Shown piece after piece: positions 6,443 through 13,085 of a stretch of DNA of 30,844 nt. The number at the start of each line of letters is the position of its first letter. Position 1 is the stretch's first letter. The translations under genes and the position numbers were made by a program. The notes beneath the pieces are model-generated. The model was not told the DNA's origin. It worked only from the letters and a program-made list of their open reading frames with translations, and ran no database searches. The stretch is from a virus. Location: IMG/VR virus record IMGVR_UViG_3300020470_000129, positions 1 through 30,844 of that record; one strand, 5' to 3'.

Positions 6443-6802
6443 ATGAAAACAATTGCACTAGCCCTAGCGGCATCCACTCTCGCTTCGACTCCTGCAATGG
6501 CAGGCGTTTATTTAAACGCTGAATCCAACGCATCTTATACAGGCGGTGACTATACTTCCCGTACTACCGATCTACACGTAGGCTATGAAGGGGACGTAGG
6601 ACAACTTGGATACTACATTCAAGGTGGACCTGCTCTAACCGGAGCTGATGGTGAAGATGGTACCACAGAATTCTCAGGTAAACTCGGAGCTTCTATCCCT
6701 GCATCTGAGAAACTCGATGTGTATGGTGAAGTATCATTCATCACTGATGACGATGCTGACAACGCATACGGCACCAAAATAGGTGCAAAATATAATTTCT
6801 GA
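6443..6802 (+). CDS. exported outer-membrane beta-barrel-like protein
   Basis: The 119-residue product starts with a clear Sec signal peptide (MKTIALALAASTLASTPAMA, predicted cut after AMA at residue 20). The mature 99 residues alternate polar and hydrophobic positions in several strands (for example TTDLHVGYEG, LGYYIQGGPAL, FSGKLGASIP, KLDVYGEVSF) separated by Gly/Asp-rich turns, and the protein ends in Phe (KIGAKYNF), the usual terminal residue of outer-membrane barrels. This points to a small porin- or OmpA/OmpX-like barrel in the host outer membrane. Similar short proteins occur in cyanophages, but their role is not established. Envelope modification, superinfection exclusion or release are possibilities. 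Its stop overlaps the next start (TGATG). Confidence 0.72.
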   Translation: MKTIALALAASTLASTPAMAGVYLNAESNASYTGGDYTSRTTDLHVGYEGDVGQLGYYIQGGPALTGADGEDGTTEFSGKLGASIPASEKLDVYGEVSFITDDDADNAYGTKIGAKYNF

Positions 6803-6954
6803 TGTCACAACAAAGTTCTCAAGCACCAGCTTATGTAACTAAACTTACACCTGAATCTGAGACAGTGGATACTATGCCACATGATTCTCAACCACCAGGT
6901 GTTGATGAGGAATGGGAACCTCAATCTCTAGAGGAAGCACTTCTAGGAGAATGA
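6802..6954 (+). CDS. small acidic hypothetical protein, 50 aa
   Basis: This short ORF starts within the stop of the barrel gene (TGATG at 6800-6804) and ends within the start of the next (ATGA at 6951-6954), so the three genes are probably translationally coupled. The peptide starts MSQQSSQAPAYVTKL and is acidic towards the C-terminus (GVDEEWEPQSLEEALLGE), with no membrane segment. I do not recognise it. Confidence 0.55.
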   Translation: MSQQSSQAPAYVTKLTPESETVDTMPHDSQPPGVDEEWEPQSLEEALLGE

Positions 6955-7085
6955 AGTTCAACGAACTATGGTTAGCAGTCTTCGGGCTGCTAGCCTTTTT
7001 CATATTAATAGAAGTCTTACATGTCAATTATCATAGACAAGGTAAGGCATGGTTAGAGGCACCTCAGTGTCGGACCTCTAGCTAA
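6951..7085 (+). CDS. small single-pass membrane protein, 44 aa
   Basis: The product has one hydrophobic helix at residues about 5-22 (LWLAVFGLLAFFILIEVL) followed by a basic, polar tail (HVNYHRQGKAWLEAPQ). It overlaps the preceding gene by four bases (ATGA) and is the last gene before the capsid leader. Its size and topology would suit a small envelope protein, perhaps holin- or regulator-like, but there is no motif and the function is unknown. Confidence 0.5.
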   Translation: MKFNELWLAVFGLLAFFILIEVLHVNYHRQGKAWLEAPQCRTSS

Positions 7086-7195
7086 TTGGCTTTTGCCCTG
7101 TACGCAGGATACCATTAGCCGTCTAGACGGTGGGATAGACCACAAATTTGAACGTTCGAAGATTAGTTATACACACAATTATTTATCTTTAGATC
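7086..7195 (+). promoter_or_regulatory. capsid gene leader with three inverted repeats
   Basis: This 110-base gap before the capsid gene holds CCTG-TACG-CAGG (7097-7108), a perfect 12-base palindrome CCGTCTAGACGG (7119-7130) that can be extended across a bulge by CCA 7112-7114 and TGG 7131-7133, and GAACGTTC (7150-7157). An AT-rich stretch follows up to the ATG and there is no Shine-Dalgarno sequence. Such a gap before the most strongly expressed late gene is a likely site for a phage promoter, RNA processing or an mRNA-stabilising structure. Which one cannot be decided from sequence alone. Confidence 0.45.
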
Positions 7196-8344
7196 ATGGC
7201 ACAACAGAGTACCGCGCATCAGGCGTCGGTAACTATTCCAGGCGCCGATAATGGAGACGCCGCGGATAGAAGAGCCCTTTACCTGAAATTGTTTTCAGGA
7301 GAAATGTTTAAGGGTTTCGAATATAATACCATAGCTAGAGATCTTGTCACAAAGAGAACCCTAAAGAACGGTAAGTCATTACAGTTCATTTACACGGGTC
7401 GTACCAAGGCTGAATACCATACACCAGGTAATTCAATACTAGGTAACTCTGACGGAGCACCACCAGTAGCTCAGAAGACTATCACTGTTGATGATCTTCT
7501 GATCTCAAGTGCCTTCGTTTATGAATTAGATGAGACTCTTGCGCATTATGAGTTACGTGGAGAGATTTCCAAGAAGATTGGATATGCACTAGCTCAGAAA
7601 TATGATAGATTAATCTTCCGTGCTATTGCACGTGGAGCTAGAGCCGCTTCGCCTATTACTAAGGCTAACTATATAGAACCAGGCGGCACCCAAGTCCGAG
7701 TAGGTTCTAACAACGTGGCATCTGATGCTTATGTATCAAGTTCCTTGGTGAATGCCTTCTATGATGCAGCTGCTGCATTAGATGAGAAGGGGATTAGTTC
7801 TGACGGACGCGTGGGTGTATTGAACCCAAGACAATACTATGAACTTATTCAAGCAGTAGGTTCTAATGGTCTTGTTAACAGGGACGTACAAGGTACTGCA
7901 TTGCAGAATGGTAATGGAATCATTGAGATTGCCGGAATTAAAATATTCAAATCAATGAATATTCCATTCATGAGCAAGTATGGTACTAAGTATGGTTCTG
8001 AGTCTGCTACAAACCCTGGAATAACATCTCCTGGCAACGTTGGTTCCTTTGTAGAAGAGGATATTGAAGATGCTGCTAACGATGTAACAGGTATTCATAA
8101 CGAGTACGGTGAAGAAACAGAATTCGCTAACTCCTGTGGACTTATCTTCCAGAAGGAAGGCGCAGGTGTTGTCGAAGCAATCGGTCCTCAAGTACAGATC
8201 ACTTCAGGTGATGTCTCCGTGATTTATCAGGGTGATGTTATCCTAGGTCGTCTTGCTATGGGTGCTGACTTCCTAAACCCAGCTGCTTGTGTTGAGCTTG
8301 TTGCAGGTGCTGCTGCAGGTTCTTCAGGAAACGCTGCTTTCTAA
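7196..8344 (+). CDS. major capsid protein, T7 gp10-like
   Basis: The 382-residue product has the features of podovirus coat proteins of the HK97 fold: an N-terminal arm (AQQSTAHQASVTIPGADNGDAADRRALYLKLFSGEMF), a FEYNTIARDLVTKRTLKNGKSLQFIYTGR region, the DDLLISSAFVYELDE segment, and a GVLNPRQYYELIQ helix near residue 207. It forms the icosahedral shell. Its length is close to T7 gp10A (344 aa). It stands after the accessory cassette and is followed directly by an intrinsic terminator, as in T7. I see no sign of a programmed frameshift extension at the 3' end. Confidence 0.95.
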   Translation: MAQQSTAHQASVTIPGADNGDAADRRALYLKLFSGEMFKGFEYNTIARDLVTKRTLKNGKSLQFIYTGRTKAEYHTPGNSILGNSDGAPPVAQKTITVDDLLISSAFVYELDETLAHYELRGEISKKIGYALAQKYDRLIFRAIARGARAASPITKANYIEPGGTQVRVGSNNVASDAYVSSSLVNAFYDAAAALDEKGISSDGRVGVLNPRQYYELIQAVGSNGLVNRDVQGTALQNGNGIIEIAGIKIFKSMNIPFMSKYGTKYGSESATNPGITSPGNVGSFVEEDIEDAANDVTGIHNEYGEETEFANSCGLIFQKEGAGVVEAIGPQVQITSGDVSVIYQGDVILGRLAMGADFLNPAACVELVAGAAAGSSGNAAF

Positions 8345-8368
8345 ATTATATTTTATTAACCAACATAT

Positions 8369-8395
8369 GGGGAGTTCTCACGCTCCCCTTTTTTT
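8369..8395 (+). terminator. intrinsic transcription terminator after the capsid gene
   Basis: A perfect six-base-pair G+C-rich stem, GGGGAG (8369-8374) with CTCCCC (8383-8388), closes an eight-base loop and is followed by seven T residues (8389-8395). It lies 25 bases after the capsid stop and 20 bases before the next start, the same place as the T7 early-late terminator T-phi. It would reduce, but not abolish, transcription of the tail genes. Confidence 0.9.
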
Positions 8396-8415
8396 ATTCA
8401 CAAAAATTTATACCT

Positions 8416-9027
8416 ATGGCTACCTCGACAATTGACACCGATACCGAACTATCCGCAGTGAACTCAATTCTGGGTAGCATTGGACAAGCTCCGATAACTA
8501 CTCTTAACTATGAGAACCCTGAAGTATCGTTTATATATAATTTACTAACTGAAGTTAATAAAGATGTACAGAATGAAGGATGGCATTTTAATACTGAATA
8601 CCATATAGCTGTTGAACCAGATGCTGATGGTTATATAACTATACCTAATAACGCATTAAGATATGATATACATGATGGGTTTAAAGATAGATCTAAAGAT
8701 GTAGTACAACGTAATGGGAGACTATATGATTTAGTAGATCATACTGATGTATTTTCAGAGACTCTCTACCTTGACTTAGTGACGCTGTATCCTTTCAATG
8801 ATCTTCCTAATGTCTTTCAACGTTACATCACTTACAGGACTGCTGTAAGGGCTGCTACACAGCTTGTATCGAATGCTCAGTTAAGTCAGCTACTGAAGGA
8901 AGATGAATTCAAATCAAGAGCAAGTTGTTTAGAATACGAATGTGATAAAGCTGACCCATCATTCTTCGGTAACCCACATGAGAGTGTTTATAAATCTTAT
9001 CAACCATACAATGCACTGAGACGCTAA
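8416..9027 (+). CDS. tail tubular protein A, T7 gp11-like
   Basis: The 203-residue length matches T7 gp11 (196 aa). The N-terminal ELSAVNSILGSIGQAPITTL is the recognisable start of this adaptor family, and the aromatic DVQNEGWHFNTEYHI segment follows at about residues 50-64. The protein forms a dodecameric ring linking portal to tail nozzle. Its stop overlaps the start of tail tubular protein B (TAATG), the conserved T7-type order. The TTATACCT stretch before the ATG shows no ribosome binding site. Confidence 0.93.
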   Translation: MATSTIDTDTELSAVNSILGSIGQAPITTLNYENPEVSFIYNLLTEVNKDVQNEGWHFNTEYHIAVEPDADGYITIPNNALRYDIHDGFKDRSKDVVQRNGRLYDLVDHTDVFSETLYLDLVTLYPFNDLPNVFQRYITYRTAVRAATQLVSNAQLSQLLKEDEFKSRASCLEYECDKADPSFFGNPHESVYKSYQPYNALRR

Positions 9028-12000
9028 TGGCTAGTATTACACAAACAATTCCTAATTATAATGGTGGTATCTCACAACAACCTGACTCAACGAAGTTCCC
9101 TGGACAGGTAAAGACAGCAAAGAATGTATTTCCTGATCTAGTTCAAGGACTCTCGAAACGTCCTGGTGGTAAACTTATTGGTTCATTCAGTGATGGTTCT
9201 CTGAATTCCGCTACTAATGGTAGGTGGTTTCATTACTATAGAGATGAAAATGAACAGTATATAGGGCAGGTTAGTACAGCAGGTGTCATTAGGATGTGGT
9301 GTTGTGTAGATATCTACGATACAGGTGGTACTAAACGACACAGCGCTGGTGACGAAATGAATGTCACATACCCAGGTAATATATCAACTCAAAGCACATT
9401 AGTTAATTACCTTACACACACTGATGATGAAGATCTTCAAACTTTAACTCTTAACGATTATACATACATAACTAATCGTACTAAGACTACAGCTATGACT
9501 AATGATACTGCAGATGCTAGACCTTATGAAGCATATGTAGAATTAAAAAAAGTTTCCTACGCTAGTCAGTACGCTTTAAACCTTTTCAATGATACATCAA
9601 CAACAGTATCAAGAACTGCTACAAGAATTAAAGTTGATTTAGTAAAATCCAGTAATAATTATTGTCATACTGACGGTACTCTTAGAAGTAGAGCTGAAAG
9701 AATCACTGATAATACTAGATGTACATCTGCAGCTGGTGATAGTAGAGACGCATGGGCTGCTAATGTTGCTACAGAACTCTTTGCTATTTCTGATGGAACT
9801 ACTTTAACAGATACAGGGGTATCAGGTTCTGAGACATATACTATTGACGTTAAAGATAGTGGTAATAATAGTGTTAATAGAGGAGTAAATTTATATTTTA
9901 GAATAGCAACTATCGGACAGTCCGTACCTTATGGTACAGGTTCAGATGTAACATATCAAGCTAGATACACTACCACTCATGATATGTTATACGGTGGAGA
10001 AGGTTGGGAAACAGGTGATTACTTTTATCTATGGATGAAGGATGCTTATTATAAAGTAACTATCACAGAAACCAGTGCTTCTTTGGTACAAGGTAACTTA
10101 GGTATTATACGTCCTACACCTACATCGTTTGATACACAAACAACAGTTACAGCTGAAAGTATTCTAGGTGATCTTCAAGCTGAAATAGTAGCAACTAGTG
10201 AATTTGATTCTTCAGAAGTACAGATAATTGGTAACGGTATATACCTTACAAATGCTACTGCTTTTAACGCTACTTCACCAACAGGTGAGTTACTTAATGT
10301 TGTTACTTCAGAAGCTAATAATATAGAAGACTTACCTACACAATGTAAGCATGGTTATGTAATACTAATAAAAAATAGTATAGCTACAGAAGACGATTAT
10401 TACGTTAAGTTCTTTGGAGAAAATAATCGTGACGGCCCTGGAGTATGGGAAGAATGTCCTGCACCTGATCGTAAGATTACTATAGATTCAGCTACAATGC
10501 CGATTCAAATAGTACGTAACTATGTAGACAATGCTGTTAGGTTTGATGTAGACCATGTAGTCTGGGATGATTGTACCGTAGGTAATACTTCAACAGTACC
10601 AGAACCTTCGTTTATAGGTAAGAAGATTAACAAGATGATCTTCTTTAGGAATAGAATGGTTATGCTCAGTGATGAGAATGTAATCATGTCTCAACCTGGA
10701 GACTTCTATAACTTCTGGCCTAGGTCTGCTATTACATACACAGCTACTGACGTTATTGATCTCTCTTGTAGTTCTGAATACCCTGCTGTTGTTTATGATG
10801 GAATACAAGTTAACTCTGGTTTAGTGTTGTTCACTAAGAATCAACAGTTTATGTTAACTACAGACTCTGACGTTTTGAGTCCACAAACTGTTAAGATAAA
10901 TGCTTTAGCTACTTATAATTTTAATTATAAAACTAATCCAATTAGCTTAGGTACTACTATAGCATTCTTAGATAATGCTGGTAAGTATTCTAGATTTTGG
11001 GAGGTTGCTAAAATAGTACGTGAAGGTGAACCAGTAGTTATTGACCAGACAAAAATTGTTAGTAAGTTATTTGATAAAGACCTTGAATTAGTCTCTAACT
11101 CAAGAGAGAATGGAGTGATTTTCTTTAGTAAAAAGAATACTCCTACTTTATACGGGTATAAATACTTTAACAGTAGTGAGAAACGTTTGCAACAATCATG
11201 GTTTACATGGGAACTAATGGGTGATGTACAACATCATGCTGTATTAGATGATGCTTTATATGTTGTTGTACGCAATGGCAGTAAAGATGTATTGCAAAAA
11301 TTTTCATTGAAAATAGATGATGGTGAATTCGAAATAAACGATAACCAAACTACTCCTGATGATGCTACTGATGATATTTTATACAGAATTCATTTAGATA
11401 ATAGTACTGCTATCCCTTCTAGTTCATTATCTGCATATGATGAGGTTAATGATAGAACTACTTTTGCTTTACCTACGGGTTTCAATAATAGTTCAGGACA
11501 ATTAGCAGTATATGTAGTACCAACTGATACAGATTTAACTTTTCAAGGTCGCTCAGAAAATGTAACTACCTTCGATGATAACGGAGTTACAAAGGTAATC
11601 CTACCTGGTAACTGGAAAACATATGATCCACAATATGTAGAAGATGGTAGCACAGCAGATGACGTAACACCTGATAATAATATTATATTAGGTTATCAAT
11701 TTGATATGGAAGTTGAATTCCCTACTATCTATTATGGACAACCTGATGGTAACATGTGGAAGTCACTACTCAATGGATCTTTAATTATACATAGAGTTAA
11801 ATTAGACTTTGGTGCTAGTGGTCTTTATACAACTACTGTAAAAAGAGTTGGTAAAGAGAAAGATTATGTTGAGACATGGGAACCTAATATCTCTGATCAA
11901 TACGATGCTAATGCTGTACAGATTAATTCATTACGTACACAAACCATTCCAATTTATGAGAAGAATAAGAACTTAACTTTAAAACTTAAATCGACACATC

Positions 12001-12071
12001 CCACACCTGCCACGTTATATTCAATGACATGGGAAGGTGATTATACCGCTCAAAATTACAAACGTGTCTAA
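9027..12071 (+). CDS. tail tubular protein B (nozzle), T7 gp12-like
   Basis: The product is 1014 residues (T7 gp12 is 794). It starts with the conserved PNYNGGISQQPDSTKFPGQV and FPDLVQGLSKRPGG motifs of the family, and has the characteristic central FFRNRMVMLSDENVIMSQPGDFYNFWP at about residue 545. The protein forms the hexameric tail nozzle. It is longer than the T7 protein, which may reflect extra surface domains. A very AT-rich codon usage begins here and continues through the tail genes. It overlaps the next gene. Confidence 0.93.
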   Translation: MASITQTIPNYNGGISQQPDSTKFPGQVKTAKNVFPDLVQGLSKRPGGKLIGSFSDGSLNSATNGRWFHYYRDENEQYIGQVSTAGVIRMWCCVDIYDTGGTKRHSAGDEMNVTYPGNISTQSTLVNYLTHTDDEDLQTLTLNDYTYITNRTKTTAMTNDTADARPYEAYVELKKVSYASQYALNLFNDTSTTVSRTATRIKVDLVKSSNNYCHTDGTLRSRAERITDNTRCTSAAGDSRDAWAANVATELFAISDGTTLTDTGVSGSETYTIDVKDSGNNSVNRGVNLYFRIATIGQSVPYGTGSDVTYQARYTTTHDMLYGGEGWETGDYFYLWMKDAYYKVTITETSASLVQGNLGIIRPTPTSFDTQTTVTAESILGDLQAEIVATSEFDSSEVQIIGNGIYLTNATAFNATSPTGELLNVVTSEANNIEDLPTQCKHGYVILIKNSIATEDDYYVKFFGENNRDGPGVWEECPAPDRKITIDSATMPIQIVRNYVDNAVRFDVDHVVWDDCTVGNTSTVPEPSFIGKKINKMIFFRNRMVMLSDENVIMSQPGDFYNFWPRSAITYTATDVIDLSCSSEYPAVVYDGIQVNSGLVLFTKNQQFMLTTDSDVLSPQTVKINALATYNFNYKTNPISLGTTIAFLDNAGKYSRFWEVAKIVREGEPVVIDQTKIVSKLFDKDLELVSNSRENGVIFFSKKNTPTLYGYKYFNSSEKRLQQSWFTWELMGDVQHHAVLDDALYVVVRNGSKDVLQKFSLKIDDGEFEINDNQTTPDDATDDILYRIHLDNSTAIPSSSLSAYDEVNDRTTFALPTGFNNSSGQLAVYVVPTDTDLTFQGRSENVTTFDDNGVTKVILPGNWKTYDPQYVEDGSTADDVTPDNNIILGYQFDMEVEFPTIYYGQPDGNMWKSLLNGSLIIHRVKLDFGASGLYTTTVKRVGKEKDYVETWEPNISDQYDANAVQINSLRTQTIPIYEKNKNLTLKLKSTHPTPATLYSMTWEGDYTAQNYKRV

Positions 12072-12510
12072 ATACATCCACCGCTTAACACCAGAGGCTG
12101 CTTTTGAAGTGGCCTCTAACTTATTACCAGAAGACCGTAGAGAGGTTGAAGAGGGTCATGGATATGATCCTACTGTAATCTTACCTTCTACCTATGACAT
12201 GGGAGACTCTGTATACTTCAAAGTCCCTAACGGTGAACTAGCTGGTATTGCAGGAGTACATGATAAAGGGCAGATCTGGATGCTTTGTACACCCGCTATC
12301 CTGAAATATCCAGTAACCTTTGCTAGGGAAGCAAAGCGTTATGTAGACAGCAGAGAAGAAAAGTTGCTTTGGAACATTGTTGATAAAAGAAATACTGTTC
12401 ATTTAAAGTTACTTAAATTCCTAGGGTTCCAATTTTTAAGGGAATTAAAACATGGACCCAACAAACTAACCTTTATAGAGTTTTGCCGTGTGTTTAGGAG
12501 CGCAAGCTAG
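12037..12510 (+). CDS. internal virion protein A-like, T7 gp13 family (DUF2833, GNAT-like)
   Basis: The product (up to 157 residues) fits the T7 gp13/DUF2833 position and shape: an N-terminal HRLTPEAAFEVASNLLPEDRREVEEG helix region and a C-terminal LLKFLGFQFLREL like that of GNAT acetyltransferase folds. No intact acetyl-CoA loop is obvious, so enzymatic activity is doubtful. T7 gp13 is needed for virion assembly. Both possible starts are GTG: 12037 gives a 35-base overlap with the nozzle gene, and 12064 gives eight bases with the conserved N-terminus just after it. The shorter form (148 aa) is equally plausible. Confidence 0.78.
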   Translation: MIIPLKITNVSKYIHRLTPEAAFEVASNLLPEDRREVEEGHGYDPTVILPSTYDMGDSVYFKVPNGELAGIAGVHDKGQIWMLCTPAILKYPVTFAREAKRYVDSREEKLLWNIVDKRNTVHLKLLKFLGFQFLRELKHGPNKLTFIEFCRVFRSAS

Positions 12511-13075
12511 AGCTGCTAACAAAGCAGCCAAGCGAGATTATGAATACAAGCTCCGCAAAAGGGAGCGAGAATGGATGCAAACTCTTAGTCTAACTAAGAC
12601 TGAGCACATCCAATATGAACAAGGAATAGATGCTAGTAATCTTGGCTTAGCTAACGTCTACTCAGAATTACAAGAGAAACATGGTGATTTAGTTGACCAA
12701 ATGTTTACTCAAAGCCAAGAAGATTGGAAACAATTTTTACAAAAAAATACAGGTGATCAACTAAAAGCTTCTGGTAGATTAGGAAGATCAGCTGAAAGAA
12801 TTAGTGCTATTGAGTTTGGTCAGTACTCGAAAAGAGGTGCAGACATGGTAAATTCTTTAACCAAAGCATCTCAGAAATTAAGTAGAGCTGGTGCAGTCGC
12901 AGCTTCACAAGCTAGACAACAACAAATGCAGATGTTTACTAACGTAGCCTTTGTCAAGAATCCTGATATGGTACCTCCAAAACCTGTCATGCAGAATGTA
13001 GGTCATGCTGCATTTATGGATGCATTGAAGATTGGTAGTTCTGTAGCTAGTATGGCTATGCCGTTCATTCCATAG
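12488..13075 (+). CDS. internal virion protein B, T7 gp14-like
   Basis: The 195-residue length matches T7 gp14 (196 aa), and the order gp13-gp14-gp15-gp16 is preserved. It starts with GTG (12488), overlapping the preceding gene by 23 bases, and begins MCLGA, similar to other gp14 proteins that start MC. The N-terminal half is a highly charged helix rich in Ala/Arg/Lys (residues 5-40), the middle has Gln/Ser-rich helices, and the C-terminus is small and hydrophobic (GSSVASMAMPFIP), consistent with membrane contact. gp14 is ejected into the outer membrane during infection to form the start of the DNA channel. Confidence 0.85.
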   Translation: MCLGAQARAANKAAKRDYEYKLRKREREWMQTLSLTKTEHIQYEQGIDASNLGLANVYSELQEKHGDLVDQMFTQSQEDWKQFLQKNTGDQLKASGRLGRSAERISAIEFGQYSKRGADMVNSLTKASQKLSRAGAVAASQARQQQMQMFTNVAFVKNPDMVPPKPVMQNVGHAAFMDALKIGSSVASMAMPFIP

Positions 13076-13085
13076 GTTAATTATT

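Noticed and set aside
12037-12510. Active N-acetyltransferase
   Set aside because: The fold resembles GNAT, but I see no acetyl-CoA binding loop. The T7 gp13 position makes a virion role more likely.
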